DNA of 17,406 nucleotides from Vallitalea maricola (lineage in GTDB: Bacteria > Bacillota > Clostridia > Lachnospirales > Vallitaleaceae): contig NZ_BTPU01000091.1 of NCBI RefSeq assembly GCF_036985595.1, positions 1-17,406 on the forward strand, read 5' to 3'. The position numbers were made by a program, and so were the translations under genes. Shown here piece after piece: positions 6,171-13,999 of this stretch. A model generated the notes under the pieces. It was not told where the DNA came from. It was given only the letters and a program-made list of their open reading frames with translations, and ran no database searches. Positions within the stretch are counted from its first letter, which is position 1. Each line of letters begins with the position of its first letter.

Positions 6171-7685
6171 ATGAAGGATATTAATGATATTATGAATAAT
6201 AAAAGATTGTCTGGCATATTGCTGCACCCTACCTCTCTTCCAAGTAAATATGGTATAGGTGATTTAGGCAGTGGTGCATATGACTTTATTGATTTTCTGG
6301 TAAAAAGCAATCAGAAGCTTTGGCAGGTACTACCTTTAGGTCATACTGGTTTTGGGGATTCTCCATATCAATCTTTTTCATCTTTTGCAGGCCAGCCATT
6401 TATTATAAGTCCAGAAAAATTAATTGAAGCAGGTTTGATTAATGATGAAGATGCTGAGCCTATACATTGTAACCAATCCAATAAAGTAGATTATGGCTCA
6501 GTTATCAATTACAAATTATCTATCTTAAAAAAAGCTTATGACAATTTTTTAAAAACTAATGATCACTCTTTATATAATGATTGGTTAACCTTTTGTAATG
6601 AGGAAAAATATTGGCTTGATGACTACTCCTTGTTTATGGCTTGCAAAGATTATTTTGACGGCAGAATGTGGCCCTGTTGGGATAGTGAAATAGCTCATCC
6701 TTCAGAAAGCAATATACTTGTGTGGATTAATAAGTTATCCTATGATATAGATTTCTATAAATTCATTCAATTCATTTTTTATGAACAGTGGATCAAAGTA
6801 AAGAAGTATGCTAATGAACATGGAATCCTCATTATCGGAGATATACCTATATTTACTTCTTTTGACAGTAGTGATGTATGGGCTGACAAAGAGTTATTTT
6901 TATTGGACTCTAATGGATATCCAACCCATGTTGCTGGTGTTCCTCCTGATTATTTTAGTCCTACAGGACAATTATGGGGGAATCCATTATACCATTGGGA
7001 TAATCATAAAAAAACATCCTATAGATGGTGGATAAGTAGATTAGCTCATATCCTAAAATTAGTTGATATCGTGAGAATCGACCATTTTAGAGGTTTTGAG
7101 AGTTATTGGTCCATTCCTTATGGTAATGAAACTGCAATCCATGGCAAGTGGAAAAAAGGACCTAACAAAGAACTATTCAACGCTTTCATCAATACACTGG
7201 GAATTGAATTACCTATTATCGCAGAAGATCTTGGAATAATAACTGATGATGTAAAAAAACTAAGAGATGATTTTAATCTTCCCGGCATGAAAATATTACA
7301 GTTTGCTTTTGAAGATTTAGAAGACAATGATTTCCTCCCTCATAATTATGGTTCTAACAGCATCTGCTACAGTGGTACTCACGACAATGATACAACTCTT
7401 GGATGGTATAATAAAGCTGATAGCATGAAGCAAGATAAAGTTAGACGATATATGAATACTGATGGCAGAAACATTTCTTGGGACTTTATTAGAGCTTGTT
7501 TTGGTTCAGTTACTAAGATGGCAATAGTCCCACTTCAGGATGTTTTATCTCTGGATAGCCATGCAAGGATGAATATTCCAGGTTCATCCATGGGTAATTG
7601 GCAATGGAGATATACTAATGACATGCTTACCGATGATATAGCTGACAGATTACGAGAAATTACAGAATTGTATGGAAGAGATTAA
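6171..7685 (+). CDS. malQ: 4-alpha-glucanotransferase (amylomaltase, GH77)
   Basis: This 504-residue cytoplasmic enzyme disproportionates maltodextrins by moving alpha-1,4-glucan segments between chains; it serves maltose or glycogen metabolism. Its size is the usual one for the short GH77 type. Motifs run in order: GILLHPTSLPS...GIGDLG (15-33), the donor-site GFGDSPYQ (60-67), GDIPIF (223-228), PPDYFSPTGQLWGNPLY (258-274), the nucleophile Asp304 in RIDHFRGF, the acid/base Glu352 in AEDLG, and the third carboxylate Asp405 in THDND. All catalytic residues are present. AGGAGG lies six bases before the ATG. It stands alone here, with no glycogen phosphorylase or maltose transporter gene beside it. 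Control may run through the palindrome at 6130-6149. Confidence 0.97.
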   Translation: MKDINDIMNNKRLSGILLHPTSLPSKYGIGDLGSGAYDFIDFLVKSNQKLWQVLPLGHTGFGDSPYQSFSSFAGQPFIISPEKLIEAGLINDEDAEPIHCNQSNKVDYGSVINYKLSILKKAYDNFLKTNDHSLYNDWLTFCNEEKYWLDDYSLFMACKDYFDGRMWPCWDSEIAHPSESNILVWINKLSYDIDFYKFIQFIFYEQWIKVKKYANEHGILIIGDIPIFTSFDSSDVWADKELFLLDSNGYPTHVAGVPPDYFSPTGQLWGNPLYHWDNHKKTSYRWWISRLAHILKLVDIVRIDHFRGFESYWSIPYGNETAIHGKWKKGPNKELFNAFINTLGIELPIIAEDLGIITDDVKKLRDDFNLPGMKILQFAFEDLEDNDFLPHNYGSNSICYSGTHDNDTTLGWYNKADSMKQDKVRRYMNTDGRNISWDFIRACFGSVTKMAIVPLQDVLSLDSHARMNIPGSSMGNWQWRYTNDMLTDDIADRLREITELYGRD

Positions 7686-7700
7686 CAAATAAGTAAACTC

Positions 7701-7730
7701 TATCTTAAAAACTATAGCGATTTTTAGATA
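7701..7730 (+). terminator. Weak hairpin after malQ
   Basis: TATCTTAAAAAC (7701-7712) and GATTTTTAGATA (7719-7730) pair at 10 of 12 positions around the loop TATAGC. It lies 15 bp past the malQ stop. The stem is A/T-rich and the downstream T run is poor, so termination efficiency is doubtful. Confidence 0.3.
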
Positions 7731-7747
7731 TTAATGATATAATTATG

Positions 7748-7776
7748 ATTACATGTATAAGATATTTTTATATAAT
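7748..7776 (+). promoter_or_regulatory. Candidate sigma-A promoter of plsC
   Basis: ATTACA (7748-7753, four of six to TTGACA) stands 17 bp from a perfect TATAAT (7771-7776). Transcription would start near 7783, leaving a leader of about 150 nt before plsC that contains a 44-codon open frame. Confidence 0.55.
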
Positions 7777-7793
7777 CTTAAGAGTGAAGTGTT

Positions 7794-7928
7794 ATGTTAT
7801 TCATTTTACTTGCATTACTTCTTGAAGGATTGTCTTTTGAAAATGAACCACATAACTCTTTCTGTATCATGAGATTTGCAATCAAAACATATACTTATAA
7901 TGTATATAAAATTATCAAGATAAGGTGA
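7794..7928 (+). CDS. Possible 44-residue leader ORF ahead of plsC
   Basis: An ATG at 7794 opens 44 codons ending in a TGA at 7926-7928. That stop overlaps the plsC ribosome site AAGGTGA and lies four bases before its ATG. The product would start with a hydrophobic stretch, MLFILLALLLEGLSF, then a polar part and a basic end (KIIKIR). The ATG lies about 11 nt past the predicted transcription start. The only ribosome-site-like bases before it are a poor GTGAAG. The placement suggests a translationally coupled leader or small membrane peptide. A chance open frame in AT-rich DNA is equally likely, and I recognise no family. Confidence 0.2.
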   Translation: MLFILLALLLEGLSFENEPHNSFCIMRFAIKTYTYNVYKIIKIR

Positions 7929-7932
7929 TTAT

Positions 7933-8649
7933 ATGCGTGCAGTAATTATAATAATTTTTATGGCTATTTATTTGATTCTTGCTTTACCTGTACTTATAAT
8001 TGGTTTTATAGCAGGATTATTTTCCAAAGATACTCAATATAAGATTGGAAAATTCATTGTGACACATATATGTAGAGGTATCATGTTTTTAACAGGAAGT
8101 AGAGTTACTATAACTGGATTAGAAAATATCCCAGATGAAACTGTACTATTCGTAGGAAATCATAGAAGTATATTTGATGTTGTTCTATTGATTAAAGTCA
8201 TTAATCGTCCTTTTGGTTTTATTGGAAAAAAAGAATTGACAAAAATACCTTATTTAAATCTATTACTAAAATTGATGGGTGGATTATTCCTTGACAGAAC
8301 TAATTTCAGAGAAGGTCTAAAAATAATCCTATCTGGTATAGAAATGTTGAAATCAGGTCTATCAATGCTTATTTTCCCAGAAGGTACTAGAAATAAAGAA
8401 TCCGAAGAACCTTTACCTTTTAAACAAGGTAGTTTAAAATTAGCCGAAAAAGCTAATGTACCTATTGTACCATTTGGCATAAAAGGAACAGATAATATCT
8501 ATGAGAATAATAATGGACTTGTTGTAAAATCAAGCAGAGTTAAGCTTAATTTTGGTAAACCTATTCTTTTAAGTGAATTGCCACAAGAGGATATGAAAAA
8601 AAGTGCAGTTTATGTTCGCTCTGAAATCCTTCAATTACTTTCTAAGTAA
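7933..8649 (+). CDS. plsC: 1-acyl-sn-glycerol-3-phosphate acyltransferase
   Basis: This 238-residue membrane-associated enzyme adds the second acyl chain to lysophosphatidate, forming phosphatidate for phospholipid synthesis. It has an N-terminal hydrophobic anchor (about 2-30). The four glycerolipid acyltransferase blocks appear in order: block I NHRSIFD (HX4D, about 76-82), block II GGLFLDR (about 116-122), block III FPEGTR (about 149-154) and block IV VPIVPFG (about 176-182). AAGGTG lies five bases before the ATG. It has a candidate promoter upstream and a terminator downstream, so it is probably transcribed alone, apart from any leader peptide. Close relatives use acyl-ACP or acyl-CoA donors; the sequence does not decide which. 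Confidence 0.95.
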   Translation: MRAVIIIIFMAIYLILALPVLIIGFIAGLFSKDTQYKIGKFIVTHICRGIMFLTGSRVTITGLENIPDETVLFVGNHRSIFDVVLLIKVINRPFGFIGKKELTKIPYLNLLLKLMGGLFLDRTNFREGLKIILSGIEMLKSGLSMLIFPEGTRNKESEEPLPFKQGSLKLAEKANVPIVPFGIKGTDNIYENNNGLVVKSSRVKLNFGKPILLSELPQEDMKKSAVYVRSEILQLLSK

Positions 8650-8705
8650 TTTCTGTTAAATTCTTTTATGAATTTGGATAGTAAAACTAAAAAACTATAA
8701 AATGC

Positions 8706-8747
8706 AGAGGAAATTTGATGTTTTAGCAAATTTCCTCTTTGATTTTT
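8706..8747 (+). terminator. Intrinsic terminator of plsC
   Basis: AGAGGAAATTTG (8706-8717) and CAAATTTCCTCT (8727-8738) are perfectly complementary over 12 bp around a 9-nt loop. The tail is TTGATTTTT. The tail also supplies the -35 box of the next promoter. Confidence 0.9.
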
Positions 8748-8766
8748 ATGCAATTAATGATAGAAT
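8739..8766 (+). promoter_or_regulatory. Candidate promoter of the small membrane protein gene
   Basis: TTGATT (8739-8744, four of six) stands 16 bp from TAGAAT (8761-8766, five of six). It begins directly after the plsC terminator stem, so the T run doubles as part of the -35 region. Transcription would start near 8773, about 40 nt before the ATG. Confidence 0.5.
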
Positions 8767-8810
8767 ATATAGAACGCACTAATAAGTATCTTTTTAAAGG
8801 AGGTGCACCT

Positions 8811-9194
8811 ATGGAGTGGTGGGAAATTCTATTGCTTGTATTAGGAATTATTGTTGTTGTACTTGTCATTCTTTATTTTGTAGGAAGAAAGTTACAAGGT
8901 AAGGCAAATGACCAGCAAGCAGTAATTAATCAAAACAAAATGACAACATCTATACTTGTTATAGATAAAAAGAAACAGAAAGTAAAAGATTCTAATCTGC
9001 CAAAAATGGTACAAGACCAAATTCCAAAATACATTCGTTTTAGAAAATTACCTATGGTAAAAGCAAAAATCGGTCCTAAAATTACTACTTTATTGTGTGA
9101 TGACAAGGTATTCAAAGAATTGCCTGTTAAGAAAATGGTAAAAGTAGATTTAGCTGGTATGTATATAGTCGGAATGAAAGGCTATAAAAAATAA
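8811..9194 (+). CDS. Conserved hypothetical single-pass membrane protein
   Basis: The product is 127 residues and of unknown function. An N-terminal membrane helix (about 5-24, ILLLVLGIIVVVLVILYF) is followed by a charged linker (about 26-43) and a basic soluble domain of alternating strands (about 45-127: TTSILVIDKKKQKVKD, PKYIRFRKLPMVKAKIGPKI, TLLCDDKVFKELPVKKMVKVDLAGMYI). I recall similar proteins as hypotheticals in Clostridia; none has a known role. The open frame extends back to 8739, across the promoter. A strong AAGGAGGTG five bases before the ATG at 8811 fixes the start. It has its own candidate promoter and shares a terminator with convergent pyrG. The high lysine content suggests the tail faces the cytoplasm. 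Confidence 0.85.
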   Translation: MEWWEILLLVLGIIVVVLVILYFVGRKLQGKANDQQAVINQNKMTTSILVIDKKKQKVKDSNLPKMVQDQIPKYIRFRKLPMVKAKIGPKITTLLCDDKVFKELPVKKMVKVDLAGMYIVGMKGYKK

Positions 9195-9198
9195 GAAG

Positions 9199-9226
9199 AA
9201 GCCAAGACATTAATTTGTCTTGGCTT
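9199..9226. terminator. Shared convergent terminator containing the pyrG stop codon
   Basis: AAGCCAAGACA (9199-9209) and TGTCTTGGCTT (9216-9226) form a perfect 11-bp stem with a 6-nt loop. On the plus strand it follows the small membrane protein gene and ends in TTTT. On the minus strand one arm encodes the last residues of CTP synthase (Lys-Ala-Lys-Thr), the loop holds AAT TAA (Asn and stop), and the tail is CTTCTTATTTTTT. It can therefore serve both genes. Confidence 0.85.
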
Positions 9227-10817
9227 TTATACTTGCACCTACAAAGTCTCTAAATAATGGATGCACTTTGTTAGGTCTTGATTTAAATTCTGGGTGAAAT
9301 TGAACACCAACGAACCATGGATGCTCATTTATTTCTATCATTTCAACAAGTCTATCATCTGGAGATACTCCTACAATATTAAGCCCTGCTTTCACAAGTT
9401 CATCTCTATATTCATTGTTGAATTCATATCTGTGTCTATGTCTTTCGTAGATTAACTCAGCATCATAAGCTTGGTATGCCAATGAATCCTTTTTAACCTT
9501 ACATGGATAAGCTCCAAGTCTCATAGTACCACCTAATTCATCAATATCCTTCTGTTCTGGCATCAAGTCAATAACAGGATATTTTGTATCAGGGTCAAGT
9601 TCAGAACTATGGGCACCATCATATACTAAAACATTTCTTGCAAATTCAATAACTGCACACTGCATTCCTAGACATATACCAAAGAATGGAATCTTGTTTT
9701 CTCTAGCGTATCTAACTGCAAATATTTTACCATCTATACCTCGATCTCCGAATCCACCAGGAACTAATATACCATCAGCGTCTTTTAAGTAATCATCTAC
9801 ATTGTCACTATTAACTTCCTCAGAATTGACCCATAGAACTTCTAACTTGGTTTTATGGTATATTCCAGCGTGTTTCAAAGATTCTACAATAGAAATATAT
9901 GCATCATGCAATTCAACATATTTACCAACTAGTGCAATCTTAACAAGATTAGTCATAGATTTTTCTCTAGCTATCATTTCTTTCCATTCAGTTAAATCAG
10001 GCTCACAGCAATTAAGATTCAATTTATCACATACAATCTTAGCTAGTCCTTCTTTTTCTAACATCAATGGAACTTCATATAAAGTATCTGCATCAAGGTT
10101 TTGTATAACACATTCTTTTTTAACGTTACAGAAAAGAGCCATTTTGTCTTTCATTTCTTCTGATAATTCATGCTCTGTTCTACATACCAATATATCTGGT
10201 AAAATACCAATTGAACGTAATTCTTTTACAGAGTGCTGTGTAGGCTTAGTCTTCATTTCACCAGCTTTGGCGAGATAAGGAATAAGAGTTACATGTATAT
10301 ATAATACATTTTCTGGTCCTACTTCAGCAGATACTTGTCTTATGGCTTCCATAAATGGCAGACTTTCAATATCTCCAACTGTTCCACCTATCTCTGTTAT
10401 AACAATATCAGATTGTGCGCTTTTTCCTACTCTGTAAACTCTTTCTTTTATAGCATTAGTTATGTGTGGAATAACTTGAACTGTTGCACCTAGATATTCT
10501 CCTTTTCTTTCTTTGTTAAGCACAGACCAGTAGATTTTTCCAGTAGTAATATTACTATACTTGCTCAGATTCTCATTTATAAATCTTTCGTAATGTCCAA
10601 GGTCTAAGTCTGTTTCTGCTCCGTCTTCGGTAACAAATACCTCTCCATGTTGATACGGACTCATTGTGCCAGGGTCAATATTAATGTAAGGGTCAAATTT
10701 TTGTATTGTAACTTTCTTACCTCTAGCCTTTAAAAGTCTTCCTAATGAAGCAGCTGTTATGCCCTTTCCTAGTCCGGAAACAACACCTCCCGTAACAAAA
10801 ATGTATTTCGTTTGCAT
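9210..10817 (-). CDS. pyrG: CTP synthase (glutamine hydrolysing)
   Basis: This 535-residue cytoplasmic enzyme converts UTP to CTP using ATP and ammonia from glutamine, the last step of pyrimidine nucleotide synthesis. The N-terminal synthase domain carries the P-loop-like GGVVSGLGKG (10-19) and GGTVGDIES (144-152). The C-terminal class I glutamine amidotransferase domain carries GGFGDRG (354-360), the nucleophile Cys382 in GICLGMQ, and the HPEF pair His508/Glu510. The length is normal. The open frame begins two codons earlier (10823), but GAGGTG is only two bases from that ATG and eight from the ATG at 10817, which also gives the family-typical start MQTKYIFVTGG. It is convergent with the small membrane protein gene and separated from ctpA by a terminator. 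No clear promoter is visible in 10818-10860. Confidence 0.98.
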   Translation of the reverse strand: MQTKYIFVTGGVVSGLGKGITAASLGRLLKARGKKVTIQKFDPYINIDPGTMSPYQHGEVFVTEDGAETDLDLGHYERFINENLSKYSNITTGKIYWSVLNKERKGEYLGATVQVIPHITNAIKERVYRVGKSAQSDIVITEIGGTVGDIESLPFMEAIRQVSAEVGPENVLYIHVTLIPYLAKAGEMKTKPTQHSVKELRSIGILPDILVCRTEHELSEEMKDKMALFCNVKKECVIQNLDADTLYEVPLMLEKEGLAKIVCDKLNLNCCEPDLTEWKEMIAREKSMTNLVKIALVGKYVELHDAYISIVESLKHAGIYHKTKLEVLWVNSEEVNSDNVDDYLKDADGILVPGGFGDRGIDGKIFAVRYARENKIPFFGICLGMQCAVIEFARNVLVYDGAHSSELDPDTKYPVIDLMPEQKDIDELGGTMRLGAYPCKVKKDSLAYQAYDAELIYERHRHRYEFNNEYRDELVKAGLNIVGVSPDDRLVEMIEINEHPWFVGVQFHPEFKSRPNKVHPLFRDFVGASIKAKTN

Positions 10818-10860
10818 CCTCATTTCACCTCATAGTCTTTTTTTATTTAAATGATTACTC

Positions 10861-10904
10861 TATAAAAAGTAGTCTAAACAATTTTGTTCTTACTACTTTT
10901 TATA
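10861..10904 (-). terminator. Intrinsic terminator of the SLH-protease operon
   Basis: TATAAAAAGTAGT (10861-10873) and ACTACTTTTTATA (10892-10904) are perfect 13-bp complements, with an inner AACAA/TTGTT stem in the loop. On the minus strand it lies about 90 bp past the protease stop, and the second arm ends in CTTTTTATA. The T run lies inside the arm rather than after it. It could also act in the pyrG leader, but the arm is not the pyrimidine-rich type used in B. subtilis pyrG attenuation. Confidence 0.7.
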
Positions 10905-10994
10905 ATGAACCTTATATACTTTTGGGTTATTCAATTTCTATTTTATACAACCTCTTTATTTTATTATTAGTTAGTGAAATAGTCAATAACAAAT

Positions 10995-12392
10995 TTAATT
11001 TTCGTTTATTTTACTTAAAATTACTTCCATAGCCTGCTCTAATTGTATATCTTTTTTATTAATACTCTCAATTAATTTTGTATTAAGTGCTTTTAGAGTA
11101 GGATGGTCTGAAACTCCATATGCTCTTAATCCCATATTTTTCTGAAACTGTGTCACAGCCTTTTCAGTCTTTTCATCGTACAAATTATCTGGTTCATTAA
11201 TAGCATAACCCAAATATTCTAAAATTAATTCAACACTTTTGACTTCTTCCATTTCATCATCCAAAAATAGTCTTTGTGGGCTGATAATAAGGTTAGGTAC
11301 TATCACTTCATAATCTGGAGCAACACCTATACCATTTATTTTGTGCCCATCTCTTGATAAAAATTCCTCCATAGTTAATTTAATAGCATATTTATCTGAT
11401 ATATCATAAATATATTGTGCTACACCTTTTCCATAAGTTGTTTCTCCAACTGTAACACCTACACCAGATTCTTTTACAGCTGCTGCAATGAATTCAGAGG
11501 CTGAAGCTGTATTCTCATTAGTAAGTACTACTAGTTCAAAAGGAGCTTTCCTTAGATTACTTCTATAAGTTATTTTTCTTCCTTGTTTATTAACAAAATG
11601 AAGAACTGGTCCTTTTGGGATTAACATATTACATAGAGCCACTCCTGAATCAACGTATCCTCCTAGATTATCTCTAAGATCAAGAATTAAATATTTGACT
11701 CCTTCTTTCTTAGCATCCTCTAGGTATGGTTCTATATCTTCAGCTACATGTTTATTGATAGAATTTATTCTTATATAATTTATCTTCTTGGCTACTTCTT
11801 TATCTAACGCAGGGAATAAATCTTCCATTTCTTCAGTCTCAACAGCAGATATTTTTACCAAGGCTCTTTTTATATCAACTGTATATTCCTTGTTGCCTCT
11901 TTTGAAGGTAACAGAAACCATTGTTCCCTCTTTACCTTTTATCTTATTAGCCGCATCTGTAAGTGTATAATTCTCTGCACTCTCTCCATTGATTGCAATT
12001 ATAATATCTTCCGCTCTAACTCCTGCTTCGATAGCTGGTGATTTTGGTATAGGACGGGATACCTTTACCCAATCTCCATCTTGTACCATCTCAACACCAA
12101 TACCTACAAATTCACCTGATACAGCCTCAATTAAGGTGTTTGCTTGTTTTTTGGTATAGAATGTTGAATAAGGGTCTAATTCATCGAACATACCATCAAT
12201 AGCTGCCTTAAATAACTGCTCATCTGTTACTTCCTCGCCCACATAAGTATCCCTTATAAGGTTAAATAATACTTTGAATTCTTCCCCTTTGCGCTCAACA
12301 GCAGCTGACTCTACTGCTTTTACGTTGATAGGTACTATCAGCATGGATAATACAACTGCTGTAAGAACAATCCTACTAATTATTTTTTTCAT
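10995..12392 (-). CDS. Secreted S41 C-terminal processing peptidase with PG-binding-like domain
   Basis: This 465-residue serine protease of the CtpA/CtpB type acts outside the membrane. It has a signal peptide or N-terminal anchor (1-26, MKKIISRIVL...INVKA), the family's DPYSTFYTKKQ helix (73-83), a PDZ domain (about 90-175, including SPAIEAGVRAEDII), and the S41 core. The catalytic dyad is Ser297 in TASASE and Lys322 in YGKG, 25 residues apart as in E. coli Prc, with Gln326 at the conserved supporting position. The C-terminal region (about 383-440, ILEYLGY...AVTQFQKNMGL) resembles a peptidoglycan-binding type 1 domain. It lies last in an apparent operon behind two SLH protein genes, with a 75-bp gap and no terminator between. 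AGAAGGG precedes the ATG. A role in maturing surface proteins or wall hydrolases is inference from this context. Confidence 0.94.
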   Translation of the reverse strand: MKKIISRIVLTAVVLSMLIVPINVKAVESAAVERKGEEFKVLFNLIRDTYVGEEVTDEQLFKAAIDGMFDELDPYSTFYTKKQANTLIEAVSGEFVGIGVEMVQDGDWVKVSRPIPKSPAIEAGVRAEDIIIAINGESAENYTLTDAANKIKGKEGTMVSVTFKRGNKEYTVDIKRALVKISAVETEEMEDLFPALDKEVAKKINYIRINSINKHVAEDIEPYLEDAKKEGVKYLILDLRDNLGGYVDSGVALCNMLIPKGPVLHFVNKQGRKITYRSNLRKAPFELVVLTNENTASASEFIAAAVKESGVGVTVGETTYGKGVAQYIYDISDKYAIKLTMEEFLSRDGHKINGIGVAPDYEVIVPNLIISPQRLFLDDEMEEVKSVELILEYLGYAINEPDNLYDEKTEKAVTQFQKNMGLRAYGVSDHPTLKALNTKLIESINKKDIQLEQAMEVILSKINEN

Positions 12393-12467
12393 CTTTTATC
12401 CCTTCTTAATTGTTTAATTTATTATCTAATCAATTTCATCATTAACCATTTTTATGTGAACTATATT

Positions 12468-13973
12468 TTACTGAATTAATCTATAATAACCTGAAATATC
12501 TTCTCTTAAGTAATTAATGAGATTATCAATAATTGTACTTGCATCTATCTTGGATAACCACTTTCTAGGCTCCAGATTCCCTTCCTTTTCTTCTATAATC
12601 CCTAACTTGTAGCCAGCTAATATTGCTTTTCTAGCCCAAGGTGATATCATGCTATCATCCTTGAATGGAGTCACAGAATTTTCTAATCTACCTATCTTCT
12701 CAAGACCAATAACACGAATCAGTATACATAGTGCTTCTTGTCTTGTAATAGGTTGTGATACTTTGAAAATGTCTCCTACACCTTTAATAAGCTTTGCATT
12801 GTAAGCTGTCATAATGTATGGATATAATGGATTATCTGGTAACACGTCACCAAATATCACTTTCATACTATTTTTATTTTTACTAGTTACTTGATATTTA
12901 CTTGTGTCCATATTCATTCCAAGACAAATAGCTTTTATGAATTCTCCTCTTGTTATTGCTTCTACTTCCATAGATTTATGAGGAATCTCGGTCATTATTT
13001 CCATACTGTACAATTTCTTGATATGTTCATTGGCTGGATTGCTGTCTAAGAAATCAAGTCCTGCTGGAATAGGAAGTTTTTCTATTTGTTTTGCTGTACT
13101 AATCATTATGCTGTTTTCCATTTGACTTCTAGTCAATTGTGGATGATTAGTTGTTATATTGTATTTTAATGATGCTTCTCTTTCAAGTCTTTGATTATAA
13201 GTTCCATCAAAGCTGATTGGGAAAGGAGAAGTTTTATCGTAGTACATAGTTTTCTTAGCTTCTAATGATGGATTAAGTGTTACCTGCATTATATCTTTGG
13301 GCCCTATTATATCCATAGTCAATTTTCCAGACTCAACTTTTGACCAAGGTTGATCATATCCATATACTGAACCTTCTGTTTTTATAGTTATTGTTTCATT
13401 ATTACTTGATATAAATCTAGCATCATAGGATACAGATGTATCATAATAGCTGACCCCTGGTGTTATATCTTCTACACCAGTTAATGAGTATGTAGAAAAG
13501 TTTTCATCTAAAGTATAGGTTACATCATCAATAACAATTTTTTCTGTCCAGCTGCTCACTGTTGAATCTCTGACAATCTGTTTTTTGAAATCTCCATCAA
13601 CATAATAAAATGAAGTTGTAAAATTGATAGTTCTATCAAGTGTACTGTTTTTTTCCATGTTCTTAGCGCTTATTACATATTTTTCATTATAACTACCGGA
13701 CTCTTTTGTATTAATTATATCATCATCCTTAGTTACTTTTATAGTACCTTCAAATTCAATTGGTTCACCAGAAATATAAACCATTTCCTTATAACGCATA
13801 GTTCTTGTTTTTGGAGGTTTTACAGGAACATACTTCTCAATGGTTTTAGGTAGGTTAGTCCCTTCTGATATGCCCCCAAAATAACCCATATCACCCATAT
13901 CAGCATAGACACATATGCTTGTAACACTAAAAGCGAATATCAAAAATAATATTTTCATGCTTATTTTTTTCAT
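12468..13973 (-). CDS. Exported protein with C-terminal SLH domains
   Basis: This 501-residue protein has a signal peptide (1-24, MKKISMKILFLIFAFS...VYA). Residues about 50-300 are a Thr/Ser-rich, beta-strand-looking domain I do not recognise. Three SLH repeats follow at about 306-354, 373-424 and 435-487. The first two keep the wall-polymer-binding signature (ITRGE at 340-344, ITRQE at 409-413); the third has LSKID (473-477) instead, so it is degenerate. SLH domains tether proteins to pyruvylated secondary cell wall polymers, so this should be a surface protein. The cysteine at 21 (TSIC) is not a lipobox. AGAGGTGG precedes the ATG. It follows the 990-residue SLH gene by 26 bp and precedes the S41 protease gene, so the three are probably co-transcribed. 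Confidence 0.88.
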   Translation of the reverse strand: MKKISMKILFLIFAFSVTSICVYADMGDMGYFGGISEGTNLPKTIEKYVPVKPPKTRTMRYKEMVYISGEPIEFEGTIKVTKDDDIINTKESGSYNEKYVISAKNMEKNSTLDRTINFTTSFYYVDGDFKKQIVRDSTVSSWTEKIVIDDVTYTLDENFSTYSLTGVEDITPGVSYYDTSVSYDARFISSNNETITIKTEGSVYGYDQPWSKVESGKLTMDIIGPKDIMQVTLNPSLEAKKTMYYDKTSPFPISFDGTYNQRLEREASLKYNITTNHPQLTRSQMENSIMISTAKQIEKLPIPAGLDFLDSNPANEHIKKLYSMEIMTEIPHKSMEVEAITRGEFIKAICLGMNMDTSKYQVTSKNKNSMKVIFGDVLPDNPLYPYIMTAYNAKLIKGVGDIFKVSQPITRQEALCILIRVIGLEKIGRLENSVTPFKDDSMISPWARKAILAGYKLGIIEEKEGNLEPRKWLSKIDASTIIDNLINYLREDISGYYRLIQ

Positions 13974-13999
13974 AGATTGTCCACCTCTTTCTAGTTATT

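Noticed and set aside
9802..10278. 158-codon plus-strand frame inside pyrG
   Set aside because: Antisense shadow of a conserved gene; its composition reflects the reverse of pyrG codons.
10818..10994. Bacillus-type pyrG attenuator (reiterative G transcription)
   Set aside because: No GGGC-type start and no pyrimidine-rich terminator arm are visible. The hairpin at 10861-10904 is better read as the end of the upstream operon.
12468..13973. Lipoprotein signal in the 501-residue SLH protein
   Set aside because: Cys21 is preceded by TSI, not a small residue as a lipobox requires, and a normal signal peptidase site (VYA) follows closely.
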